The position numbers and the translations under genes are program-made. From positions 72,718,329-72,782,328 of the forward strand of contig OZ024744.1 in NCBI GenBank assembly GCA_964016885.1: a stretch of DNA of 64,000 bases, given 5' to 3'. Within the stretch, counting starts at the first letter, position 1. Every line of letters starts with the position of its first letter. Positions 30,285 to 39,690 of the stretch are shown here, one piece after another. A model generated the notes under the pieces. The model was not told the DNA's origin. It saw only the letters and a list, made by a program, of their open reading frames with translations, and made no database searches. Source of the DNA: Eledone cirrhosa (taxonomy: Eukaryota; Mollusca; Cephalopoda; Octopoda; Eledonidae).

Positions 30285-31010
30285 CTACTACCACTGCTAG
30301 TTGCAAAAGGCTTTTCCCTCAAAATGAAAGGCAGACTGTATGATGCGTACATACAAATAGCAATGTTACATGATAATGAGACCTGGGCGTTAATGGCAGA
30401 AGACTTGTGTAGATTAGAAAAAAAACGAAGCTTGCATGTTCTGATGGACGTGTAATAGTAATATATGCGAACGGCAAAGCATAAACGAATTAAGAGATAG
30501 AATGAGCATAGCAGGAATCAAATGTTGTGTGCAGAAGAGGAGGTTCCGTTGGTATGGACATGTGATGTGTATAAAAGATGACAGCTGCACAAAAAGGTGC
30601 AGAGCGCTAAAAGTCAATGGAAGCCTTGGAGTGGGGAGACCCAAGAGACCTGGGATGAGGTGATAAAAGCTGACCTTGCCCAATTGCACCTCTCAAAGGT
30701 GATGACACAGGACAGAGACCTCTGGTGTTATGCAGTAATACAGAAAACCTGACTTCCCATGGGTTGAAGCATATAGACAATATGCCCCACCCAGTCCACA
30801 CTAAACGAGGTTGATGTTAGGAAGGGAATCCAGCTGTAGAAATCAAGCCAAAATCAGTTCCCGTATGAGCAAGACATGCTCATCCGACCTGGCATTGCCC
30901 ATAACAGAACAATACTTCTAACCCATGCGAGAGTGGAAGAATGGATGCAAAATGGTGGTGATGATGATATAGTGGAAGATAGACGTTAAACGATGATGGT
31001 GATGATATAA
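30285..31010 (+). pseudogene. RTE LINE, C-terminal domain and 3' UTR
   Basis: It is 5'-truncated within the C-terminal domain. LLPLLVAKGFSLKMKGRLYD, AMLHDNETWALMAEDLCRLE and, after frameshifts, QLHLSKVMTQDRDLWCYAV are readable. The non-coding tail (GGTTGATGTTAGGAAGGGAA, CTAACCCATGCGAGAGTGG, AAAATGGTGGTGATGATGAT) follows. A second short tail copy (GGAAGATAGACGTTAAACG) is attached at 30970-31005. It is close to subfamily A. Confidence 0.8.
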
Positions 31011-31057
31011 ATATATATATACATGAGAATGTGTGAAATCCTTGATACAGTTAGGTA

Positions 31058-31216
31058 TATTTTAAAAAAGGAAAAGAATGACTTCACTTGTAGTTCTAAA
31101 CAATTTAATTTAATTTTATAATATAATTTTACAAGCCAAATTGTAAAATTATAATATTATAAAATTAAATTAACTTGTTTAGAACTACAAGTGAAGTCAT
31201 TCTTTTCTTTTTTTAA
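31058..31216. repeat. Hairpin-forming inverted repeat, about 77-bp arms
   Basis: The arms meet at GCCAAA (31135-31140). GACTTCACTTGTAGTTCTAA pairs with TTAGAACTACAAGTGAAGTC, and inner AT-rich arms pair around TTTTACAA/TTGTAAAA. It is MITE-like with no gene. Confidence 0.88.
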
Positions 31217-31667
31217 TATATATAAATATATATATATATATATAATAATATATGATAATAATGAGCTGCGCGTTGCAAATGGGGTACATATGAAAAAGTA
31301 AGTCCTTCATCAGTGACCCTCCAACCGTCCCAGGCATTTCATCGCTTTAAGGGCCATATACCTCAGGTTGGTGCGAACAACGGCTAAAAAAAGTCGTTGG
31401 GACACGTAAATAAAGGGGACGTAGGGTGAACAAACAAAATGGTTTAAGCAACGGAAAGTGAGAAGAAAGAGACAAGTCCCAGATTTCTATGAATATAAAC
31501 TCAGTGAAATCGTGAACAAGAGACAAAAGACCATCAAACCTGGTTGAAATGTGAGCAAGGAAGGAATTTCGCACAGGTCTAACGGGGGGAAGAAGAAGGG
31601 GTCTGGTCTACGAATTCGGTAAACATAAGTTCTGTGAAGTCGCAGACGAGAGTAATAATTATGATAA
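31217..31667. other. Unassigned interval before the foldback element
   Basis: An (AT)n patch is followed by a purine-rich segment with a loosely repeated motif: AAACTCAGTGAAATCGTGAA near 31497 and GTTCTGTGAAGTCGCAGACG near 31629. No gene is recognised. Confidence 0.4.
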
Positions 31668-31784
31668 TAAAAAGCAGCAATTCTTTGCTTAAACTTTAAT
31701 CTGTTATTTTAATAAATATATATATATATATATTTATTTATTAAAATAACAGATTAAAGTTTAAGCAAAGAATCGCTGCTTTTA
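31668..31784. repeat. Short palindrome at the foldback element end
   Basis: AAAGCAGCAATTCTTTGCTT followed by AAACTTTAATCTGTTATTTT pairs with its reverse complement across an (AT)n centre. The right half is the outer end of the larger foldback element, so this looks like a third copy of that terminus. Confidence 0.88.
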
Positions 31785-32672
31785 CCCTTAACGGGATCTT
31801 CTGAAACTAACAGTCAATCTGTAAACGCAGAAGTGAATATTTCAAAAAACGTTGCAACCGGAGGAAGACAGGAAGACGATACTTTGGTTCGTGGAAACGT
31901 TCCCTGGCAAAGAACGGGAAAAAACGAATATAATACGTCATTATTTGGAGCGGTGAAAAACAATTACACGCAAAGACAGAATCACGTTTATGGTATAAAA
32001 GTAGTCGTAGACTAATGTTCTCTTAGGTGGTTCATAGAGATGTTCTCTGGCAATGAACGGAAAAAACGAAGATAATACGTCATATGTGGAGCGTGGAGAA
32101 TAATTGCACGCAAAGACAAAACCACGTAAATGGTATAACTGTAGTCGTAGACTAAAATTCTAACTAGGAAACCGAACGATGCTCCGCTTCAGAGTTAAGA
32201 ATAAAGTAAATAAAATACAGAGGTAATTGAAATTAAATAAATACATACACACATCCAAATACGTACATACACAAGCATACGCGAAAACACTCGCCATAGG
32301 TATACAAATACACGCACATATGACGTATTATTTTCGTTTTTTCCGTTCATTGCCAGAGAACGTCTCTATGAACCACCTAAGAGAACATTAGTCTACGACC
32401 TCTTTTATACCATAAACGTCGTTTTGTCTTTGCGCGTAATTGTTTTTCACCGCTCCTATTAATGACGTATCATATTCGTTTTTTCCCGTTTTTTGCCAGT
32501 GAATGTTTCCATGAACCAAAGTATCGTCTTCCTGTCTTCCTCCGGTTGCAACGTTTTTTGAAATATCCACTTCTGCGTTTACAGATTGACTTTGTTAGTT
32601 TCAGAAGATCCCGTTAAGGGTGAAAGCAGCGATTCTTTGCTTAAACTTTAATCTGTTATTTTAATAAATATT
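31735..32672. mobile_element. Foldback element with 0.35-kb inverted arms and mirrored 60-codon frames
   Basis: The arms 31735-32088 and 32315-32672 are inverted copies; the loop is 226 bases. Outer ends read AAATAACAGATTAAAGTTTA, then CTTAACGGGATCTTCTGAAA. Each arm holds a subrepeat of about 144 bp (start GGTTCGTGGAAACG at 31885, second copy from 32029). Each arm also carries a 60-codon frame in exact register: 31833-32015 (+) and 32388-32570 (-), both ISKNVATGGRQEDDTLV and ending in VVD. They differ at about nine residues. No transposase is visible, so it is probably a non-autonomous DNA element; whether the small frames mean anything is unknown. Confidence 0.85.
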
Positions 32673-32814
32673 TGCTCTACGGTTCTTATATATTTGATAT
32701 ATATTTATCCTTATCGAGCCCTCTTTGGATTTTAGTCTTCATATTTATTATTATTACTATATATATATATATATATAAACTAATGTGTACAATTATAATA
32801 TCATGTTGCAGCAT

Positions 32815-32935
32815 TAAAAGAACACTTATAGCCTACAGCAGCCCCAAATGTACTGCCCCCATAAAAGTGTTACCCAGGGCGGACCAACCCCCTTGCCGCC
32901 CTCTAGATATGCTACTGAGCCATATCACACAACTG
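32815..32935 (-). repeat. Fragment of a dispersed repeat
   Basis: On the minus strand it has TAGCATATCTAGAGGGCGG, TTGGTCCGCCCTGGGTAAC and TTATGGGGGCAGTACATTTG. A related piece is at 30176-30245 in the opposite orientation. Confidence 0.45.
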
Positions 32936-33369
32936 ACAACATACACCATTGTTTTGGGAGCATCCTGGATAAAATGCCAAAATCTGCATTCACCATTATG
33001 AGATGGTGTTGATGTCCCTCTTGATTATGACATTTCCAAACTATAAATACTGGTAATGTTTCCCATCTGTTGCCAGTAGTGATAGACATTAGCTGAGAGA
33101 GTGAGAGAGAGGGTGGAGGAAGGGAGAGATAGTAGTGAACAAGTCTGGTATATTATCCATAAAGTTGGAAGGAGAGACTATCCACACCATGCAATTTGTC
33201 CATGACACAACCACTCATTACTAACAATATTTCAACTCCTGTTATTGTTCTCTTTTCTTTTGGTACACTACTTTTTCTACTGAGAGCTGTGTGATAGTGT
33301 TGAGCTAGTTACTAATGTTTACTGTCCTTAAACATTTAGAAAATTGCATACATGTGTCTGAAATTGAAT
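32936..33369. other. Unassigned interval
   Basis: It contains a GAGAGA-rich patch near 33095-33130. No gene is recognised. Confidence 0.4.
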
Positions 33370-33600
33370 AGTACATGCATATTGTGGTCCATCAAAATCT
33401 TAAAATTCCAGTCCTTCACAAGCACTATTGAGTGGGTGTCCCCCAAAATGACTCTAGGCACCCCAAGAAGTCCAGCCACCCTGTCTCTGTCAGGGTATAA
33501 ATAGCTGTTAATCTGAAGGCACTGGCTTTGCTGTTGTTCATGCTCTTGGACTATTAATTTAGCTTCTGGGTCCAGGAATCATTGAAGAATCAAGAATCAT
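33370..33600 (-). pseudogene. L1/Tx1-like endonuclease relic
   Basis: It aligns with 40700-40900 of the larger element in the same orientation. GAGTGGGTGTCCCCC, AGCTGTTAATCTGAAGGCAC, TGCTGTTGTTCATGCTCTTG and TTCTGGGTCCAGGAATC correspond to the endonuclease segment that reads FRLLAVYTPTRARQLDFF and GKLVVLDVNNSEDG in the better copy. It is likely the upstream part of the relic at 28629-30110. Confidence 0.6.
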
Positions 33601-33635
33601 TAATAATTGTTTCTACTTAATCATTAATAATTGTT

Positions 33636-33845
33636 TCTTAAGGGCGGGGGATTGGCAGTATTGGTAGAGAGTCAGGCACCATGCTTTGCAGCATAGAGTT
33701 ACGGCCCTTTGCGGTCTGAGTTCAAATCCTGCCGAGGTTAACTTTGCCTTTCATCCTTACGGGGTCGATAAAATAAAGCATCAGTAATGCACTGGGGTCC
33801 ATTTAATCGACTTTCCCTTCTCCTTCAAATTGTGCTTATACTAGA
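33636..33845 (+). mobile_element. Ceph/OR-type tRNA SINE
   Basis: It begins AGGGCGGGGGATTGGCAGTA, with GAGTTCAAATCCTGCCGAGG at box B and TTACGGGGTCGATAAAATAA in the body. It keeps the long GGGGTCCATTTAATCGAC form and ends in a shortened tail. It lies back to back with an inverted copy. Confidence 0.9.
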
Positions 33846-33847
33846 AA

Positions 33848-34030
33848 TCATTAATAATTTTCTACTTTTGGCATAAGGCCAGCAATTACCCCAGTGCATT
33901 ACTGATGCTTTATTTTATCAACCTCATACGGATGAAAGGCAAAGTTAACCTCGGCGGGAGTTAAAATCATAACGTAAAGGGCCATAACTCTATGTTGCAA
34001 AGCATGGTATCTGACGCTAACCGGTACTGT
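33848..34030 (-). mobile_element. Ceph/OR-type tRNA SINE, inverted partner
   Basis: It is the minus-strand copy: TAATAATTTTCTACTTTTGG, GCATAAGGCCAGCAATTACC, CCTCGGCGGGAGTTAAAATC and CAAAGCATGGTATCTGACGC. With the preceding plus copy it makes an inverted repeat of about 190 bp. Confidence 0.88.
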
Positions 34031-34080
34031 AATAATTGTTTCTACTTTAGGCACAAGGCCAGCAATTACCCAGTGGATTG
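34031..34080 (-). mobile_element. Ceph SINE tail-only copy
   Basis: Only the tail (ATTGTTTCTACTTTAGGCAC, AAGGCCAGCAATTACCCAGT) is present, directly after the preceding inverted copy. Confidence 0.75.
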
Positions 34081-34328
34081 TAATAATGTATTTTATTTGT
34101 AGTCAGGCAAACAAGATAGTGTGAAAATAGAATGAAAGTAAGTGGAAGGGTGAGGTGTTTATCATACTGTCCAGTGGTATGTATGATAACTTGTCATTCG
34201 TTTCTGGATGGATGGATGGATGCTCAGATGGTAAAAATGAGTTGTGCCCACACTGGTACCAAACTATATCAGCCTTTGCCTTTCCCTTAGACAACAATGG
34301 TTACCTCCTGATATACATCGGGAATCCA

Positions 34329-34364
<36 letters not shown>

Positions 34365-34394
34365 GGTTTTGAATTTGTTTTGCGAGATTTCTTA
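34081..34394. other. Interval ending in (AT)n
   Basis: There is a GGAT run near 34200 and (AT)n at 34330-34361. The segment GGATGGATGGATGCTCAGATGG recurs at 43362-43384 together with its flanks, so 34180-34320 and 43345-43480 are copies of one further repeat. Confidence 0.5.
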
Positions 34395-34845
34395 TCATTA
34401 TCATCATCGTTTAACGTCCATCTTCCACGCTTGCATGGGTTTGGACGGGAATTTTCCCACTTGAGGCAAGATTGGTTGTCTTGCTCGTATAGGACTGTCT
34501 GGCGGGTTTTCTACGGCTGGATGCCGTTCCTAACACCAACCACGTTTACAGTGTGGGACTGGGAGGTTTTTACCGTGTTACATACACGGCCACATTACAG
34601 CGTGGACTGTGTGTTTTTTTGTCATGACACCTACACGACCTCATTTATTTAGGACTGGATGTTGTGGTACCAACATAACTTTACATCGAAAGGGGGTGGT
34701 GTGGATGGGGTGGGGGTAGTGGGACGGGGGTGTATTTTGGTAAGAGGTACCTACTGACTGTAGGTTTCGCTTTGCACTTAGGCAAGGCGGGTCTTCTGTA
34801 TTACTGCGTAGCGCCAAAGATCTCGGTCCAGTGACATTGTATATA
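34395..34845 (-). mobile_element. RTE-clade LINE 3' UTR, subfamily B
   Basis: It is nearly identical to the copy at 25336: GTTTAACGTCCATCTTCCAC, GGATGCCGTTCCTAACACC, ACTGACTGTAGGTTTCGC and CAAAGATCTCGGTCCAGTGA. It lies between two (AT)n tracts. Confidence 0.9.
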
Positions 34846-34859
34846 TATATATATTAAGC

Positions 34860-35290
34860 TAAGTCCATGAATTTAGACCTTAAAATAAATAACAGTGGAA
34901 GAATTAAAATGTGAGTGAACTAGTTAAGGTGGCAGGTACCATTTGACCAAATAGAAAAGGCAAATGATAAAAAACAAGAGACCAATATACAAGTTTTTAT
35001 TTTGTGATGACCAGGAGAAAATTTTCAATAATGATAATTACATGTTTAGTCACAGGCAAACTCTGAAAGAACAGACCTATGATCAAAGGCTTTTACATCC
35101 ATGACCAACTCTGTCATATGGGTATACACATACACATATTAATGAGGTAGAGATTCAGCTTTGCATCGAGTACTACTCTGAATTGTGGTTTTCCCATTCC
35201 TCATACTGCAGACATTCTATATATATACACATACATAAAACAGAGTTTTGTAGCTTGCTTGAAGCATTGTTGAATAGGAAACAAATTTAA
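34860..35290. other. Unassigned interval
   Basis: The first 35 bases (ATTAAGCTAAGTCCATGAAT) recur at 43688, again right beside an RTE tail. The rest is AT-rich without a gene. Confidence 0.45.
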
Positions 35291-35670
35291 ATAATTTTGA
35301 AAACCAAACAATACATTAGAAAGGAAATTAAATTGCTAAGATAACAAAAGAATCTTACCTTAGCAAATTTAATGATCCCAAATATTTTGGGCTTTAAAAA
35401 CCCATTATCAAGGGCGTATCCCTAGGAGAGACTTAAAGGATCATTCGGAGTTGACTTGTTTGGAAGGCAGATTTTTAAAAAAACTTAAATTTGGCTTATA
35501 AACAAGTCAACTCCAATCGATCCTTTAAGTCTCTCCTAGATATACTCCCTTGATAATGGGTTTTTAAACCCGAAAATATTTGGGATCATTAAATTTGCTA
35601 AGGTAAGATTCTTTTGTTATCTTAGCAATTTAATTTTCTTTCTAATGCATTGTTTGGTTTTCAAAGTTAT
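35291..35670. repeat. Long inverted repeat, 171-bp arms
   Basis: Arms 35291-35461 and 35500-35670 pair with only scattered mismatches around a 38-base loop. Pairing blocks include AAACCAAACAATACATTAG/CTAATGCATTGTTTGGTTT and GAGAGACTTAAAGGATC/GATCCTTTAAGTCTCTC. It is compact and non-coding, consistent with a foldback MITE. Confidence 0.92.
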
Positions 35671-36119
35671 ATATATATATATATAAAATTCCGTCATTGC
35701 GTTAACAGAGGTCTGATGAGCCCTTGATTCTAGAGTCAGGCCTGATTGATACAGATTGAATCTGGAGCTGATCAATCGTGAAACGCGCATCACACCTCAA
35801 TAAACGTAATGAAAATTTGACACTCCATCCATATTGTTATTATTATTACACACTGCTTAGTAACTCTAAGTACATACTGAAGACTATGCATCGAGTGGTT
35901 TTTTTTTGGTGAACCTACAGGAACTTGACTTTACAATTGCTAAACTATATATGTATAAGACTGCATTATCTAATGTACACTTGCCTCATTTAAGATGTAA
36001 AGTCTCCATCATTTATCCACTAAAGATGAGTTAAATTTCCTCGGAGTAAAAATAATGGAAGAATCAATTTTGCTGCTTAAAATATACCAAAAAAACTGTT
36101 AACTTTACTTTCTATTTAT
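35671..36119. other. Unassigned interval
   Basis: An (AT)n patch is followed by GCATCACACCTCAATAAACG, which resembles the edge of another dispersed repeat. No gene is recognised. Confidence 0.4.
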
Positions 36120-36247
36120 CATTTGTTTCTTCATGTTAAAATTTTCATTGCATTATCTATGACCTGGCCATTGACACACCCATAGAACGGTGTGAGTGGC
36201 CAGGTCATAGATAGTGCAACAACAGTTTTAACACCAGGAAACAAATG
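36120..36247. repeat. 128-bp hairpin
   Basis: The arms are 51 bases each, with a perfect-register loop at 36171-36196. The inner 23 bases pair almost perfectly (ATCTATGACCTGGCCA with TGGCCAGGTCATAGAT); the outer part has a few mismatches. Size and shape overlap those of a long pre-miRNA, but a MITE is more likely. Confidence 0.85.
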
Positions 36248-36500
36248 TCGTAAGTTAAGAGTTTTTGTGTGTTTTTTTAAATGGCTAAAATGACTCTTCC
36301 ATGCAGTAATTGTTTTAGTTTCAACACACGTTCTCAGATCAAGTCACTTGCCAAACAAGTACAACCCCCAACAAAAAATACGAATTTTTTAATTTTTTAA
36401 TTCTTTCATAGCTACCATCTTACAGCATAGGTTTCAACAGTCTTTTATCACCCACTCATACTTTCTGTCTCCAGTTCTTTAGTCATTACATGCACTACTG
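36248..36500. other. Interval with a shared 45-bp motif
   Basis: Bases 36317-36363 (core CAAGTCACTTGCCAAACAAG) match 11077-11121. Both lie within about 150 bases of a hairpin. Confidence 0.5.
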
Positions 36501-36569
36501 ATAATTACCATATGTTTTTTTGCAGCTTCATATTTTTCTCCCTCTATTACCAGCTTTACTCTTCTTGCC

Positions 36570-36770
36570 TCAGTGCTTCTTTTCTTTTCTTTTTCTTTTT
36601 TTGTTCCTTTCTTTCTTTCTTTCTTACTTTCTTTCTCCTGTTGTTGTTACTACTACTACTACTACTACTACTACTACATCCACCATCACCACACCACCAC
36701 CACTGTCACCACTGCCACCACTACTACTACTACTAATAATAATAATAATAATAATAACACCGCAACCACT
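36570..36770. repeat. Pyrimidine-rich and (TAC)n/(CCA)n microsatellite
   Basis: A TTTC-rich tract is followed by (TAC)n, CCACCA-rich and (TAA)n repeats. Frames of 74-126 codons across it are low-complexity artefacts. Confidence 0.92.
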
Positions 36771-37349
36771 CCCACCTTTGACAACCTCCACCGACTGCCC
36801 ACCTTCACCGACCCACCACCGCTTTCATCACCTTCACCATCACATAACTGCTGCTGTTGCAACTACTAATGATTATGATGAAGAGGTAGATAAATACTGA
36901 AAACATCCTCCTTAATTAAATTAAGGAGAGAAACTGGCAAAAAAAAAAAAAAGATACTACTAAAGAATTTTTACAATTTAGGGAGATTGTTGCAGGTTAT
37001 CTAATAGCCGTTGTTTAACAACTCTGAAAGATTGCAGGATAATTCTTCACAAAAGAAGATAAAATCAGTTTGAATAGGTATTAATGCAGTGTGTCAGCAC
37101 ATTTCTTAGATAAGCTAAGCAATCCAGTGTTGTTGAATGCTTGAAAAATATCATGTTTGTTTTTCCATCTCCTCCAGATCAACTGATAAAAGTTAATAAT
37201 AATAACCATGAAACATATGTGAGAAATTAAGCTTTTTTGATGTTCAGGCTGAAATAGTAGCATTAGTCAATTTGAAAACAAAATAAAGATGATGATAATA
37301 ATAATGCTGATAATAATAATGATGATGATAATAATAATAATAATAATAG
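36771..37349. other. Unassigned interval
   Basis: It is AT-rich and ends in a (GATAAT)n/(TAG)n patch at 37285-37360. No gene is recognised. Confidence 0.4.
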
Positions 37350-37545
37350 TAGTAGTAGTAATAATTGTTTCTACTTTAGGCACAAGGCCAGCAATAACCC
37401 AGTGCATTACTGGTACTTTTATTTTATCGACCCCGTAAGGATGAAAGGCAAAGTCAACCTCGGCGGGATTTGAACTCAGATCGTAAAGGGACGTAACTAT
37501 GCTGGAAAGCATGGCGTCCGACCCTCTACCGATACTGCCAAATGA
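37350..37545 (-). mobile_element. Ceph/OR-type tRNA SINE
   Basis: A full minus-strand copy runs ATTGTTTCTACTTTAGGCAC, TTTATCGACCCCGTAAGGAT, CCTCGGCGGGATTTGAACTC and CTCTACCGATACTGCC. It is immediately next to the 3' end of the large L1/Tx1-like LINE. Confidence 0.92.
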
Positions 37546-38123
37546 TTTCATTTATTGGCCACAAGGGCCGATATGTAGTGTACAATACAAAGACAGGGAC
37601 AGTGGGGGTTTACAATAAGGTCGAGTAAAAGTGCACAATGGCAAGACTAATTTAACAATGAAGATATAAAAAATATAAAATAAATTACCCACTAGGGGGG
37701 GTGGATGACCCAGTGACTCAGGTACCCCACAAAACCTGAACCACCCAGCGCTTCTAGGGCACCCGTTGAGAGCATCCCTCTCCTCTTCAAATTAGCCAAC
37801 CTGTAGGCGCATGGTCAGAGTAGGCCCATTCACACAGGCCATTCACACCACATTCATCCACCTTTTAACAAATGTACCTTTTAGCAAATGCACTTCTTTC
37901 TCCACCCTCACCTTCCTTTCCAGGTGAAACTTGAAGAAGTTGATGAGGGATTGGCCGAAGAGAAAAGTGTCTGTTTTCATTTCATTCAATCTGGTTCACC
38001 ATATAACCTCTTTCGCAACGGCCACCAGACAGAGGAAAAAGAGGAAAATTGCCTGCTCTTCCTGACCTAAGGAAGGCGGCGGGTCGATCTTCACTATGGA
38101 CTCGGCCTATAGCCGGATCCATT

Positions 38124-38420
38124 CTACACGCGACAACAGTTGTTCGACATAACTCCACAAGTAATGCACGGACATTGGACAAGTGCATGCAGAACGGTTT
38201 CGTCGCTCTGTATGCATATCGGGCAGGTCCGTCTGGCAATACTTCCGTGCCTGTAACGTTTATCCCAAACCGGCAGTGCCCTCCGGTAGCACTGCCAAGC
38301 GAGGGATTTCTGGAAGTTATCCATCGTCCCCAGCTCGAAAGTCCTCCGGAACAGACTGGTTAGTTCGACTTCGTCGACGGCCAGAGCCTCTCCGAGTGCG
38401 TCATCGCATTTGCCCACCAC
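38124..38420 (-). pseudogene. L1/Tx1-like ORF2, C-terminal cysteine region
   Basis: The open stretch includes FQKSLAWQCYRRALPVWDK and CPICIQSDETVLHALVQCPC, a C-x2-C-(x)n-H-x4-C motif typical of the C-terminus of L1/Tx1-group ORF2 proteins. It is separated from the RT fragment by frameshifts. Confidence 0.72.
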
Positions 38421-38560
38421 TAATCCTCTATAGAACTTGAGAGTGGAAGTTCCATTGATCGCATTGCCTGCTTGGGCAATGCGGGCAGTGAGTGCCTGGC
38501 AACATTCCAGGTGCTAGTCACCCAGTCTCGGTCTCTTCTTGACCCAGGACTGCATCTCAG

Positions 38561-38878
38561 TCAAAGAAATGAGCTGCGCAAAGGCCCGTCTGATAAACGG
38601 CGACCACAAATATCTGGAGATGTCGCAGCCTCAATGCATGTCTGTGCATTATTAGCCACGGCATGCCCAGCCCTCCGCGTAGAGGGTGCTGACAACAGAT
38701 AGACTGCCTCAGCAAAGGGATTTGTCCTCTCCACAAGAAGTTGAAGAGGAGCTGTTCTAATTTGGCGAGGTGCAGACGGGGGGCAAGGCACGACGGTCAG
38801 AGAGTAGTAGATGACGGACGTGATGTACGCATTTGCCACCTCCATCCGACCTTTCAGTGATAGCTTTCTGCAGCCCAT
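38561..38878 (-). pseudogene. L1/Tx1-like ORF2, post-RT region
   Basis: The frame MGCRKLSLKGRMEVANAYIT followed by SVIYYSLTVVPCPP corresponds to the WxxRxLSLxGRxxVxNxxxxSxxxYxLxVxP block downstream of the LINE RT thumb. It lies between the RT and the cysteine region and is out of frame with the RT piece. Confidence 0.72.
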
Positions 38879-38942
38879 TTTTGGGTTAGACTGGCTACCC
38901 TGCTTGTTAACTCATCCCATTCTTTTCTACCTGGAGGTATAG

Positions 38943-39455
38943 TCAGAACCAAACCCTGAACAACTTTACCCGTTCGTCCATCCAGCGCCCCACGGCAATG
39001 TTGGACGGCATGGACTTGCCTTTCCAGGTGCCGAGCTGCAAACGCAACAACTTTTCTGGGTTAAGTTTTGCTCCTGTCAACCTTTCATATTCCTTCAATA
39101 AGGTGCCAACCACCTCAGTGTCCAACACCATCACGGTGATGTCGTCCGCATAAGCCGACACAGCCTTTCTGCATCCCGGTTCGAGCGGGATGCCCTGCAA
39201 GAACTCCAGCTTCTGCAGTAAGGGTTGGAGAGTCAATATGTACAGAAGGGAGGAGAGAGGGCACTCTTGACGGACCGATCGAGACTCGAAACGGTTCCGA
39301 GAGGTGGCCATTAACCTTGCCCACCGAGCAGATGCCGCTGTGCATTGCACCGATCCAGCTTCTGAAGACAGGGCTGGAGCCAGCTGCTTTGAGGACAGCC
39401 TCCAGGTACCGATGTCGACCCTATCAAATGCTTTCGATTGATCTAAATTGATCAC
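38943..39455 (-). pseudogene. L1/Tx1-like reverse transcriptase fragment
   Basis: The stretch begins LDQSKAFDRVDIGTW (RT motif A), then SVRQECPLSSLLYILTLQPL (motif B, with G-Q-G-CPLS degraded to RQECPLS). It continues AVSAYADDITVMVLD (the YADD catalytic box) and YERLTGAKLNPEKLLRLQLG. It covers the palm and the start of the thumb. The fingers region (39460-39690) is present but frame-broken. Confidence 0.82.
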
Positions 39456-39690
39456 CGCATGAGGTGGAGGTTATCGTGTATGGACTTGGCTGGTATTGAG
39501 CAAGTTTGCACCTCCACAACCAAATCCTCGACAACAAGCGCCAACCTCTTTGCTAACACCTTGGCCAAAATCTTAAACTCTGTGTTGAGCAGTTATGGGC
39601 CTGAAGTTGTCTAATGTATCCCTCTTGTTCTCGTCTTTGCTTATCAGTGTCAGCTCTCTCCTGCTCACAGAACTGGGAATACTCCCATTG

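Noticed and set aside
36120..36247. microRNA precursor
   Set aside because: Shape is compatible, but no mature-sequence family is recognisable and similar hairpins nearby are plainly dispersed repeats.
36512..36900. Frames of 74-126 codons with a preceding TTTTTTGCAG
   Set aside because: Low-complexity pyrimidine and CCA/TAC repeats; no domain and overlapping frames are equally open.
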